Shown here: positions 56,975-64,000 of the stretch, one piece after another | Position numbering within the stretch: position 1 is the first letter of the stretch | Layout of the letters: every line of letters starts with the position of its first letter | Source: Streptomyces flavotricini | Lineage (GTDB): Bacteria > Actinomycetota > Actinomycetes > Streptomycetales > Streptomycetaceae | Reading direction: 5' to 3' | DNA: 64,000 nt | NCBI RefSeq assembly: GCF_020639365.1 | Contig: NZ_JAINUL010000001.1 | Location: forward strand, 6,817,030 to 6,881,029 | Translations under genes and position numbers: made by a program | Notes under the pieces: generated by a model | Databases searched by the model: none | The model's input: the letters and a program-made list of their open reading frames with translations, nothing else | Told to the model about the DNA's origin: nothing

Positions 56975-57391
56975 TCAGCGCTTGGCGCGCAGCCAGAGCA
57001 TCCCGGTGATCGGCAGGATCACCGGGATGAACAGGTAGCCCATCCCGAAGTCCGACCAGACGGTCGCGTCCGGGAACGCCTCGGGGCGCACCAGCGTCCA
57101 GGTGCCCACGGCCAGTACGCCGGCCAGCTCGGCGGCGCAGCAGAAGAGCGCCGCCCTGCGCGCCGTCTCCCCGCCGCGCACCAGCGAGTACGTGATGAAC
57201 GCGTAGACCAGGGCGGCCGCGCCGGACAGCGAGTACGCCAGCGGCGCCCGGTCGAACTCGGTCGAGATCTGGTAGGCCGAGCGCGACAGCGCGCCCACCA
57301 CCATCACCCCGTACAGCCATACCAGGAGCAGTCCGGGTCCGGAGACCAGCCGCTTGCGTCCGCCCGGAGCGGCGGTCGTCGTGTCAGGCAC
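56975..57391 (-). CDS. Small membrane protein (four hydrophobic segments)
   Basis: A 138-residue protein with four predicted helices (LLLVWLYGVMVVGALSRSAY, LSGAAALVYAFITYSL, CCAAELAGVLAVGTW, MGYLFIPVILPITGMLWL). I do not recognise a function. GTG 57391 overlaps the stop of the upstream membrane-protein gene, so both are translated together. Confidence 0.75.
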   Translation of the reverse strand: MPDTTTAAPGGRKRLVSGPGLLLVWLYGVMVVGALSRSAYQISTEFDRAPLAYSLSGAAALVYAFITYSLVRGGETARRAALFCCAAELAGVLAVGTWTLVRPEAFPDATVWSDFGMGYLFIPVILPITGMLWLRAKR

Positions 57392-57752
57392 CGGGGGTCC
57401 CCCAGATGTCGTAGAGGCGTACTTCGAGGACGGCGAGGACGAGCGCGCCCGCGGCCACCGTCACCGAGCCCCACTTGGTCCGCTCGCTCAGCGAGAGCAG
57501 GCCGGCGGCCGGGACCGCCGCGAAGGCGCCCACCAGGTAGGCCACGAAGATCACCGTGCCTTCGTCGGGCTTGCCGCCCCGGGCCAGCTCGACCACGCCG
57601 ACCACCAGCTGGGCCAGGGCCAGCAGGGTCACCACGCCCATGCCGATGAAGTGCCAGTCCTTGGTGGGCTGGTCCCGCAGGGCGGCGAATCCGCACCAGG
57701 CGGCGAGGGCGAGTGCGGCCGCGCCGAGGGCGACCGTCAGGGCGTCGAGCAT
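57384..57752 (-). CDS. Small membrane protein, partner of the next gene
   Basis: A 122-residue protein with four hydrophobic segments (LTVALGAAALALAAWCGFA, MGVVTLLALAQLVVGVVELA, VAYLVGAFAAVPAAGLL, VTVAAGALVLAVLEVRLYD). The function is not known. ATG 57752 is the start. The overlap with the following gene suggests a two-subunit membrane complex. Confidence 0.75.
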   Translation of the reverse strand: MLDALTVALGAAALALAAWCGFAALRDQPTKDWHFIGMGVVTLLALAQLVVGVVELARGGKPDEGTVIFVAYLVGAFAAVPAAGLLSLSERTKWGSVTVAAGALVLAVLEVRLYDIWGTPGA

Positions 57753-57833
57753 GCAGCGAGGGTATTACGGGCCGAAAGGCCCGGTGCGCGCACCCCTGCG
57801 CGCGGGCTTTGCCGGTCGAGGACGCGGCGGGCG

Positions 57834-58022
57834 GTGTCGTCCTGCCCGCCCGGTACGAAGGAGCCGCTCCCGGCCCTGCCCGCCGGGGTGCGGACGGTGG
57901 CCTTGGCCACAACGCATCCCGCCGCCGAGCTCGATGCGGACGTGGTCGTACGGCACCTCTCGGCCGTGTCCGTGCAGGTCAGCGACGGCCACATGACGGT
58001 GTCGGCGGACGTCCGGGACTGA
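57834..58022 (+). CDS. Doubtful 62-codon ORF
   Basis: GTG 57834 to TGA 58020-58022. About nine in ten codons end in G or C, which is the bias of real genes here (e.g. LPALPAGVRTVALATTHPAA, ELDADVVVRHLSAVSVQVSD). No strong ribosome binding site and no family recognised. It lies in a 357-base gap (57753-58109) that shows nothing else except the repeats at 58032-58066. Confidence 0.25.
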   Translation: MSSCPPGTKEPLPALPAGVRTVALATTHPAAELDADVVVRHLSAVSVQVSDGHMTVSADVRD

Positions 58023-58031
58023 CCGAGGTTG

Positions 58032-58066
58032 TCCGGTATGCGGCCGGATTCCGTCCGGTATGCGGA
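58032..58066. promoter_or_regulatory. 13-bp direct repeat upstream of metNIQ promoter
   Basis: GTCCGGTATGCGG occurs at 58032-58044 and 58054-58066, 22 bases apart (two helical turns). The second copy is followed by AC, giving GTCCG-N5-CGGAC. The repeats end seven bases before the -35 TTGATC (58073-58078). A probable activator or repressor site. Confidence 0.65.
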
Positions 58067-58072
58067 CAGTTT

Positions 58073-58102
58073 TGATCGGTGACGGGATACGTCTGCTTTA
58101 CT
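58073..58102 (+). promoter_or_regulatory. metNIQ promoter (leaderless)
   Basis: TTGATC (58073-58078), 18 bases, TTTACT (58097-58102). The ATG of the short Cys/Met-rich ORF at 58110 is seven bases downstream, so the transcript probably starts at that ATG. Confidence 0.6.
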
Positions 58103-58109
58103 GGGGCCC

Positions 58110-58196
58110 ATGACCACGACGAGCAGCCGCACCCTTGCGACCGAGGCGACGATGACGCCCGGTGCTCGTTGTATGTGTCGAATGTGCGCCTTCTGA
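58110..58196 (+). CDS. 28-codon Cys/Met-rich leader peptide of metNIQ
   Basis: ATG 58110 encodes MTTTSSRTLATEATMTPGAR followed by CMCRMCAF and TGA 58194-58196. Three Cys and two Met codons fall in the last eight positions. The start lies at the predicted transcription start, so it is probably translated without a ribosome binding site. Polycysteine leaderless ORFs act as cysteine-responsive attenuators in mycobacteria; this one, upstream of a methionine ABC transporter operon, fits that idea. A small hairpin (GTCTCGC-N8-GCGGGAC, 58215-58236) and GC-rich pairing follow before metN. Confidence 0.65.
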   Translation: MTTTSSRTLATEATMTPGARCMCRMCAF

Positions 58197-58386
58197 GGGC
58201 CCTCTCCTGAGTCTCGCGCCCCGAAGCGGGACCCGGCCGAGCCCGTCCGGACACCACGGACCGCTCCTGCCCCGCGCATGCGTCGACGCCGCCCTTTTGT
58301 GACGGTTCGACCCGTATCGCGTCCCCAGATGTTTGCCCCGTGCCGGCACCCCGCTGCGCCGCGCACTCGACAGCGACGGAATTCCT
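58197..58386 (+). promoter_or_regulatory. metN leader between the short ORF and metN
   Basis: 190 untranslated bases with a seven-pair hairpin right after the leader ORF (58215-58236) and GC-rich segments able to pair with each other (GGGCTCGGCCGGG complementarity around 58236-58252). No SAM-riboswitch consensus was recognised. Confidence 0.4.
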
Positions 58387-59451
58387 GTGATCACCACATC
58401 GGGCCTCACGAAGGTCTACCAGTCCCGTGGCCGCGAGGTCACCGCCCTGGACGGCGTCGACCTGCACGTCCGCGAGGGCGAGGTCTACGGAGTCATCGGC
58501 CAGAGCGGCGCCGGCAAGTCCTCCCTGATCCGCTGCGTGAACCTGCTGGAGCGTCCCACCACCGGCACCGTGACCGTCGACGGCGTCGACCTCACCGCGC
58601 TCGCCGGCCGCGGCCGCCGCGCCGGCAAGGAGCTCCGCGAGGCCCGCAGCCGCATCGGCATGGTCTTCCAGCACTTCAACCTGCTGTCCTCGCGCACCGT
58701 CCAGGGCAACATCGAACTGCCCCTGGAGATCCTCGGCGTCTCCGGCCGCGAGCGCTCCCGCAAGGCCCTCGAACTGCTCGACCTCGTCGGCCTCTCCGAC
58801 AAGGCCAAGGCCTACCCGGGCCAGCTCTCCGGCGGCCAGAAGCAGCGCGTGGGCATCGCCCGCGCCCTGGCCGGCGACCCCAAGGTGCTCCTCTCCGACG
58901 AGGCCACCAGCGCCCTGGACCCCGAGACCACGCGCTCGATCCTCCAGCTGCTGCGCGACCTCAACCAGCAGCTGGGGCTGACGGTCCTGCTCATCACCCA
59001 CGAGATGGACGTCGTCAAGACGGTCTGCGACTCGGCCGCCCTCATGAAGCGGGGCCGCATCATCGAGTCCGGCACCGTCGCCGAACTGCTCGCCACCCCC
59101 GGCTCCGAGCTCGCCGGCGAGCTCTTCCCCGTCAGCGGCACCGCAACCGGCCCCGACCGCACGGTCGTCGACGTCACCTTCCACGGCGAGGCCGCCACCC
59201 AGCCGGTCATCTCCCAGCTGTCGCGTACGTACAACATCGACATCTCGATCCTCGGCGCCGCGATGGACACCGTCGCCGGCCGCCAGATCGGGCGCATGCG
59301 CATCGAGCTGCCCGGCCGCTACGAGGACAACGTCGTGCCCGTCGGCTTCCTGCGCGAGCAGGGCCTCCAGGTGGACGTGGTCGAGGAAGAGGACGCCGCC
59401 GCCGCGATCGAGAACGAACTGGCCGCACTGGTCAAGGATGGTGCGAAGTGA
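58387..59451 (+). CDS. metN: Methionine ABC transporter ATP-binding protein
   Basis: ATPase of 354 residues energising methionine uptake. Walker A GVIGQSGAGKSSLIRC, signature LSGGQKQRVGIARAL, Walker B VLLSDEATSALDP and H-loop LLITHEMD are present; the C-terminal NIL domain (VVDVTFHGEAATQPVISQLS onwards) is the methionine-sensing ACT-like domain. GTG 58387 follows CGACGGAAT, a weak site. The stop overlaps the metI start. Confidence 0.96.
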   Translation: MITTSGLTKVYQSRGREVTALDGVDLHVREGEVYGVIGQSGAGKSSLIRCVNLLERPTTGTVTVDGVDLTALAGRGRRAGKELREARSRIGMVFQHFNLLSSRTVQGNIELPLEILGVSGRERSRKALELLDLVGLSDKAKAYPGQLSGGQKQRVGIARALAGDPKVLLSDEATSALDPETTRSILQLLRDLNQQLGLTVLLITHEMDVVKTVCDSAALMKRGRIIESGTVAELLATPGSELAGELFPVSGTATGPDRTVVDVTFHGEAATQPVISQLSRTYNIDISILGAAMDTVAGRQIGRMRIELPGRYEDNVVPVGFLREQGLQVDVVEEEDAAAAIENELAALVKDGAK

Positions 59452-60116
59452 CCTGGTCCGAGATGCAGCCCCTGCTCACCCAGGGCACCTACGACACCCT
59501 CTACATGGTGCTGTGGTCCACCCTGGTGACCGTCCTCGGCGGACTGCCCATCGGCATCCTCCTCGTCCTCACCGACACGGGTGGCCTCCTGCAGAACCGG
59601 CCGCTCAACAAGGTCCTCGGCGTGATCGTGAACATAGGCCGCTCGCTGCCGTTCATCATCCTGCTGATCGCCCTGATCCCCGTCACCACGGCCGTCGTCG
59701 GCACGTTCATCGGCCCCACCGCCATGATCGTCCCGCTGGCCATCGGAGCCATCCCCTTCTTCGCCCGCCTCGTCGAGACGGCCGTCCGCGAGGTGGACCA
59801 CGGCCTGATCGAGGCCGTCGAGTCCATGGGCGGCGGCGTCCCCACCCTCGTCGGCAAGGTGCTGCTCCCGCAGGCCCTGCCCTCGCTGATCGCGGCCGTC
59901 ACCACCACGCTGATCACCCTGATCGGCTACTCCGCCATGGCCGGAGCGGTCGGTGGCGAAGGCCTCGGCTCCAAGGCCATCACGTACGGCTTCCAGCGCT
60001 TCGAGACCGGCTTCATGCTCGCCACCGTCGTGGTCCTGATCGCCATCGTCACGGTGATCCAGCTCATCGGCGACGGCGTGGTACGGCTCCTCGCCCGGCG
60101 CGGCCGGACAGCCTGA
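59448..60116 (+). CDS. metI: Methionine ABC transporter permease
   Basis: Permease of 222 residues with five hydrophobic helices and the EAA-loop region GLIEAVESMGGGVPTLVGKV, LLPQALPSLIAAVTTTLITL. GTG 59448 overlaps metN's TGA. It forms the membrane channel with MetN dimers. Confidence 0.95.
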   Translation: MTWSEMQPLLTQGTYDTLYMVLWSTLVTVLGGLPIGILLVLTDTGGLLQNRPLNKVLGVIVNIGRSLPFIILLIALIPVTTAVVGTFIGPTAMIVPLAIGAIPFFARLVETAVREVDHGLIEAVESMGGGVPTLVGKVLLPQALPSLIAAVTTTLITLIGYSAMAGAVGGEGLGSKAITYGFQRFETGFMLATVVVLIAIVTVIQLIGDGVVRLLARRGRTA

Positions 60117-60155
60117 ACCGCGCCCACCGCACCCCCAGAACCCCCCTCTCCGAAA

Positions 60156-60178
60156 GCCCGCACTTGTCGTGCTTGGGC
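60156..60178 (+). other. Hairpin between metI and metQ
   Basis: GCCC-GCAC-N5-GTGC-TT-GGGC, a bulged stem 40 bases after metI and 35 before metQ. Such structures protect the upstream or downstream message and allow higher MetQ levels. Confidence 0.5.
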
Positions 60179-60212
60179 CTCCATCCGGAAAAAAGCAAGA
60201 AAGGCACTCTTC

Positions 60213-61076
60213 GTGCGCAAGAACATCAAGCTCACCGCTTTCGCCGCCGCCTCCGCCGCGCTCGCCCTCGGCCTCACCGCCTGCGGCAGCTCCTCGGACC
60301 CGTCCTCCACCAAGGCCGACGGAGGCAAGGTCGACGAGAGCAAGCCGCTGGTCATCGCCGCCTCCCCGAGCCCGCACGCCGACATCCTGAACTTCGTCAA
60401 GGACAAGCTGGCGGCCAAGGAGGGCCTCAAGCTGGAGGTGAAGGAGTTCACGGACTACGTGCTCCCCAACACCGCCACCGAGCAGGGCCAGGTCGACGGC
60501 AACTACTTCCAGCACAAGCCGTACCTCGACGACTTCAACAAGAAGAACGGCACCCACATCGTGCCCGTCGTGAACGTGCACCTGGAGCCGCTCGGCCTCT
60601 ACTCCAAGAAGGTCAAGGCCCTCGCCGACATCAAGGCCGGCCAGACCATCGCCGTCCCCAACGACACCACCAACGAGGGCCGCGCGCTCCAGCTGCTCGC
60701 CGCGAACAACCTGATCACCCTCAAGGAAGGTGTCGGCACCGGCGCCAAGCTGTCCGACATCACCGACAAGAAGGGCCTGGAGTTCAAGGAGCTGGAGGCC
60801 GCCACGGTCCCGCGCGCCCTGAACGACGTGGACGCCGCGGTCATCAACGGCAACTACGCCCTGGAGGCCAAGCTCGCGCCCGCCAAGGACGCGCTGGTCC
60901 TGGAGAAGGCCGAGGGCAACCCGTACGCCAACTTCCTCGCGGTGAAGGCCGGCAATGAGAAGGACCCGCGGATCGAGAAGCTCGCCAAGCTTCTCAACTC
61001 CGACGAGGTCAAGAAGTTCATCGAGGACAAGTACCAGGGCTCGGTCGTCCCGGCCTTCGGCGCCCCCGCGGCCTGA
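60213..61076 (+). CDS. metQ: Methionine-binding lipoprotein
   Basis: Substrate-binding lipoprotein of 287 residues. Signal with lipobox LTAC (Cys near residue 24), then the NlpA/MetQ fold: VIAASPSPHADILNFVKDKL, DYVLPNTATEQGQVDGNYFQ, HKPYLDDFN and TIAVPNDTTNEGRALQLLA. GTG 60213 follows GAAAGG. Completes the metNIQ operon. Confidence 0.95.
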   Translation: MRKNIKLTAFAAASAALALGLTACGSSSDPSSTKADGGKVDESKPLVIAASPSPHADILNFVKDKLAAKEGLKLEVKEFTDYVLPNTATEQGQVDGNYFQHKPYLDDFNKKNGTHIVPVVNVHLEPLGLYSKKVKALADIKAGQTIAVPNDTTNEGRALQLLAANNLITLKEGVGTGAKLSDITDKKGLEFKELEAATVPRALNDVDAAVINGNYALEAKLAPAKDALVLEKAEGNPYANFLAVKAGNEKDPRIEKLAKLLNSDEVKKFIEDKYQGSVVPAFGAPAA

Positions 61077-61134
61077 TCTCCCGCCCCGCCGCCGATCGCC
61101 GCCGCCGATCGCCGCCACTGATCGGCACCGCTGT

Positions 61135-61171
61135 TCGGCCCCGTACGCCCCTCGTGGGAGTGCGGGGCCGA
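61135..61171 (+). terminator. Terminator of metNIQ
   Basis: TCGGCCCCG and CGGGGCCGA form a nine-base stem with an inner TACGCCC...GGGAGTG part, 58 bases after metQ. Confidence 0.7.
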
Positions 61172-61274
61172 GCGCTGCCCGCTTCCGGGCAACCCGGCCG
61201 CCACATCCCACCGCCGATGCTGCATGCTGTGCCTACGGCCCGCACAAAGGTCCAGCAACGGCATGGAGCTGCGC

Positions 61275-61967
61275 ATGACTACCACCTTCCCGGACGTCAC
61301 CATCAGCACGGACCGGCTGGTGCTGCGCCCCTTCGACGGGGAGGACGTCACCGCGCTCGCCGAGATGATGAACGACGAGCACGTCATCGCCTGGACCTCC
61401 GTACCGCACCCCTACACCCACGCCGACGCCGAGGCCTGGGCCACCCGGGAATCCCACGCGGAGCGCACCGAGGGCAGAGGCATCGTTTTTGCCGTCGCCG
61501 AATTCCTCACCCAGCGTCTCGTCGGCATCGTGCACCTCAGGAACACCAACTGGCGCACCCGCAGCGCAGAGGTCGGCTACGTCACCGCCCCCTGGGCCCG
61601 CGGCGAGGGCTACGCCAGCGAGTCCGTACTCGCCGTCGCCCAATGGCTCTTCCACGACCAGCGCTTCGAACGCCTCGAACTGCGCACCGCCGCCGACAAC
61701 ACCGCCTCCCAGCAGGTGGCCCAGAAGATCGGCTGCATCAGCGAAGGCGTCCTGCGCAACGCCTGGATGGTGCGCACCCGGCCCGAAAACGCGACGGACG
61801 GCTCCTGGACGGACACCCGCACCGACCTCATCGTCTGGAGCCTGCTCCCCGAGGACATCGACGACATGGAGGAGCCGGACGGCTACAACGGCCACGACGA
61901 CTACGGGTACGGCCGCGGCGCCCGGGCGGGCGCGAGCCGCTACGCCGTCGGCGCCGACTGGAGCTGA
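61275..61967 (+). CDS. GNAT-family N-acetyltransferase (RimJ/RimL-like)
   Basis: Acetyltransferase of 230 residues resembling the ribosomal-protein acetylating group: ISTDRLVLRPFDGEDVTALA, AEVGYVTAPWARGEGYASES and LRTAADNTASQQVAQKIGCI. A hydrophilic Gly/Tyr/Asp tail (DGYNGHDDYGYGRGARAG) follows the domain. ATG 61275 has GGAG six bases upstream. The true substrate is unknown. Confidence 0.85.
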   Translation: MTTTFPDVTISTDRLVLRPFDGEDVTALAEMMNDEHVIAWTSVPHPYTHADAEAWATRESHAERTEGRGIVFAVAEFLTQRLVGIVHLRNTNWRTRSAEVGYVTAPWARGEGYASESVLAVAQWLFHDQRFERLELRTAADNTASQQVAQKIGCISEGVLRNAWMVRTRPENATDGSWTDTRTDLIVWSLLPEDIDDMEEPDGYNGHDDYGYGRGARAGASRYAVGADWS

Positions 61968-62070
61968 CCGGACCGACCCGATGACCAGGTAGTCTCACCG
62001 TGTCTGGTGCCCGCCCGCCGGCCCCTGCCGGCGAGGCTCCGCCCGCCCCCACCCCAGGAGACTGACGACG

Positions 62071-63279
62071 ATGGCCGACCGGGTCACGGTGATCGGCTGG
62101 GACGGCTCGCCCCTGACCGCGGCCGCCCGGTCCGCGCTCTCCGCCGCCACCCTCGTGGCCGGCGCCGCCCACCACCTCGCCCTCCCCGAGGTACCGCCCG
62201 CCGCCGAGCGCATCCGCCTCGGCAGCCTCGGCCTCGCCGCCCGCCGCATCGCCGGCCACCGCGGCACGGCCGTCGTCTTCGCCGACGGAGACCCCGGCTT
62301 CTTCGGCGCCGTACGGACCCTGCGCGCCCCGGAGCACGGCCTCGAGGTCGAGGTCGTCCCCGCCGTGTCCGCCGTAGCCGCCGCCTTCGCGCGCGCCGGG
62401 ATGCCCTGGGACGACGCCCAGGTCGTCGTCGCCCACCCCCGTACGCTGCGCCGCGCCGTCAACGTCTGCCGCGCCCACGGCAAGGTCGCCGTCCTCACCT
62501 CGCCCGGCGCCGGCCCCGCCGAACTCGCCCTGCTGCTCGGCGGGGTCCACCGCACCTTCGTGATCTGCGAGGAGCTCGGCACCGCCAAGGAGCAGGTCAC
62601 CGTCCTGACCTCCGACCGGGTCCCCGATCACAGCTGGCGCGACCCCAACGTGGTCATCGTCATCGGCGGACAGACGGCCGCCCCCGCCGCGGCCGCCGAC
62701 CCGGCCTGGCTGCTCGGCCAGAACGCCGCCCACGGCGGCGGACGCGGCTGGGCCCGGCCCGGGCCCGACGGGGGCGAAGGGGAGTCGGCGCTGCTGCGCG
62801 CCGCCCAGCTCGCCCGCCTCGGGCCGCGCACCGGCGACCTCGTCTGGGACATCGGCACCGGCTCCGGCGCCCTCGCGGTGGAGGCCGCCGCGTTCGGCGC
62901 CGCCGTCATCGCGGTCGACGCCGACCCGCGCGCCTGCGAGCGCGCAACTGCCGCCGCCCGCAAGCGGGGCGTACAGCTCCAGGTCGTCGCGGGGCGCGCA
63001 CCGCTCGTACTGGAGGACCTCCCCGAACCCGACGTCGTCCGCGTCGGCGGCGGGGGAGCCGTGGTCGCCCGGGCCGTCGCCGACCGCCGGCCCGAACGGA
63101 TCGTCAGCCACGCCTCCACCCGCGACGAGGCGGAGGCGATCGGCCGTGCGCTCGCCGAGGGCGGCTACACCGTCGAGTGCGCGCTCCTCCAGTCGGTGGG
63201 ACTGGACACCCGCACCTGGGGCGAACAGGACCGTTCCGTCGTCTTTCTCCTGGCAGCCGAACGCCCCGTGAACCGCTGA
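62071..63279 (+). CDS. cobL: Precorrin-6Y C5,15-methyltransferase (CbiE-CbiT fusion)
   Basis: Cobalamin biosynthesis enzyme of 402 residues: the N-terminal CbiE half (about 1-205) is a tetrapyrrole methylase (DGDPGFFGAVRTL, PAVSAVAAAFARAGMPWDDA), and the C-terminal CbiT half (about 235-402) is a SAM-dependent methyltransferase that also decarboxylates (VWDIGTGSGALAVEAAAFGA). ATG 62071 follows CCAGGAG. The 103-base upstream gap shows no B12 riboswitch consensus. Confidence 0.93.
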   Translation: MADRVTVIGWDGSPLTAAARSALSAATLVAGAAHHLALPEVPPAAERIRLGSLGLAARRIAGHRGTAVVFADGDPGFFGAVRTLRAPEHGLEVEVVPAVSAVAAAFARAGMPWDDAQVVVAHPRTLRRAVNVCRAHGKVAVLTSPGAGPAELALLLGGVHRTFVICEELGTAKEQVTVLTSDRVPDHSWRDPNVVIVIGGQTAAPAAAADPAWLLGQNAAHGGGRGWARPGPDGGEGESALLRAAQLARLGPRTGDLVWDIGTGSGALAVEAAAFGAAVIAVDADPRACERATAAARKRGVQLQVVAGRAPLVLEDLPEPDVVRVGGGGAVVARAVADRRPERIVSHASTRDEAEAIGRALAEGGYTVECALLQSVGLDTRTWGEQDRSVVFLLAAERPVNR

Positions 63280-63527
63280 ACGGTCTCGGGGTAGGCTGGC
63301 CGATCGTCGTACCGCCCTGGCATCTACGGGGGTGACGGCACCGCCGGACGCGCGACGTGGCGCAGTCCACAGCGCACCATGCCGGTTATGGCCGCCATGG
63401 TGGCTAACGGGCGCGACAATGCTTACGGGTTGTCGTGCGGGGCGTGCGCGTGACGGACACGTCGTACCGCAACCCCGCTCGGGCGCCGGGCGATCGAAGA
63501 CGCACAACCGATGGGCGAGGGGTACGC

Positions 63528-64000
63528 ATGACTGACACCGGCCAGGTACCGGGCGAGGGTCTCCCGGACAACGCGGGCATGGTGGATCAGCAGGGCATTC
63601 CCGCTCCGGTCCAGCACCCGGGCCCCGCCCCCGCTCCCGTCCAGGGCGGCTACGCCTTCCAGGACCTCGTCGACAACCCGGCCGAGCCGGAGGACGAGGA
63701 ACTGCTGCTGATGCCGAGCGGCCAGGGCTCGTGGAGCGACCCCCAGGTCGTCCCCCCGGCACCGGTCTTCCCCGCCCCGGCCTCCTACGGTGAGGCGCCC
63801 TACGCCGAATACCCCGAGGCACAGACCGCGTACGCCGAGCCCGGCTACCCCGCCCCGCCCGAGTTCCCCGACCCCTCGTACGGCGACGCGTCGTACAGCG
63901 CGGGCGCGCACGAGGCCGGCGGCCGTGACTCCGGTGCGCTCGACCTCGGCGGCCTCGTGGTCCCGCAGGGGCCCGCCCCCGTGGCCCAGGCCGCGCCCGC
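63528..64000 (+). CDS. Start of a long low-complexity protein, perhaps CobT with N-terminal extension
   Basis: ATG 63528, after GGGCGAGGGG, opens a frame without a stop to the window end. The visible 157 residues (MTDTGQVPGEGLPDNAGMVD, AYAEPGYPAPPEFPDP, GRDSGALDLGGLVVPQGP) are rich in Pro, Ala, Glu and Tyr. Streptomycete nicotinate-nucleotide-dimethylbenzimidazole phosphoribosyltransferases (CobT) carry a long extension of this kind and lie near cobL. The enzyme domain would be beyond the window. Confidence 0.5.
   Translation, partial: MTDTGQVPGEGLPDNAGMVDQQGIPAPVQHPGPAPAPVQGGYAFQDLVDNPAEPEDEELLLMPSGQGSWSDPQVVPPAPVFPAPASYGEAPYAEYPEAQTAYAEPGYPAPPEFPDPSYGDASYSAGAHEAGGRDSGALDLGGLVVPQGPAPVAQAAP

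Noticed and set aside
58299..58325. T-arm-like GGTTCGACCCGTA
   Set aside because: No anticodon arm, acceptor pairing or D-arm upstream; it is within the metN leader.
58197..58386. SAM riboswitch before metN
   Set aside because: The leader shows no SAM-I or SAM-II core that I could recognise; the Cys/Met-rich ORF is a better explanation.
61968..62070. Cobalamin riboswitch before cobL
   Set aside because: The gap is only 103 bases and lacks the B12 box.

Overview
The window is about 72-75% GC, uses codons ending mostly in G or C, has many GTG starts, ATGA/GTGA overlaps and leaderless-looking promoters, and carries Streptomyces-type gene families. It reads as a stretch of Streptomyces chromosome core. 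The gene order (ethanolamine/gamma-glutamyl locus, infC-rpmI-rplT, pheST, argCJBDR, argGH, a secreted GDPD phosphodiesterase, metNIQ, cobL) matches what I recall of the S. coelicolor SCO1550-SCO1620 region, running from high to low numbers. I saw no tRNA, rRNA, insertion sequence, prophage or CRISPR.

Layout. 1-4513: a 5'-3' exonuclease fragment, an XRE-cupin regulator coupled to a metal/corrinoid-binding protein, and a TDT-family transporter divergent from a LysR regulator. 4566-11362: a gamma-glutamylation catabolic locus with a PuuD-like hydrolase, an APC amine permease, a FadR-type regulator, a GlnA4-like glutamine synthetase homologue, an aldehyde dehydrogenase broken by a 28-bp tandem duplication, and an SDR dehydrogenase. 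Both control regions carry the same palindromic site. 11418-17459: a secreted HAD phosphatase, a PLP-dependent D-amino-acid enzyme, a membrane protein plus mycosin-type subtilase, an SseB-domain protein and a DUF1844 protein. 17460-26743: the translation block, in which a structured leader with an intrinsic terminator precedes infC (probable AUC start), then rpmI, rplT, an rRNA methyltransferase, a histidine kinase, pheS-pheT and a SpoIIE-type phosphatase.

27022-36890: an NsdA-like TPR regulator, Nudix hydrolase, hydroxyacyl-CoA dehydrogenase, GHL10 glycosidase, DUF1918 protein, an EamA transporter and a MocR regulator whose start codons overlap head to head, an acetyltransferase-like protein, and an alkyl sulfatase preceded by an overlapping 37-codon leader ORF. 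36976-47908: arginine biosynthesis (argCJBDR, then argG and argH) with ARG-box-like sites at the argC and argG promoters; in between lie an L,D-transpeptidase, a PPOX-type protein and a HEAT-repeat protein. 48009-57752: a lipoprotein with internally repeated segments, a HAD-like protein, a TetR-MFS efflux pair with its operator, a membrane protein, PlsC, GDPD, a disrupted sigma-factor gene carrying a cold-shock-protein fragment, a GNAT enzyme and two small membrane proteins.

58032-64000: metNIQ methionine import behind a leaderless Cys/Met-rich upstream ORF and a 13-bp direct repeat, another GNAT enzyme, cobL, and the start of a long protein probably belonging to the cobalamin pathway. The most unusual items are the sigma/cold-shock mosaic, the aldehyde dehydrogenase frameshift, the Cys/Met leader of metNIQ, the alkyl sulfatase leader ORF and the shared palindrome of the amine locus.
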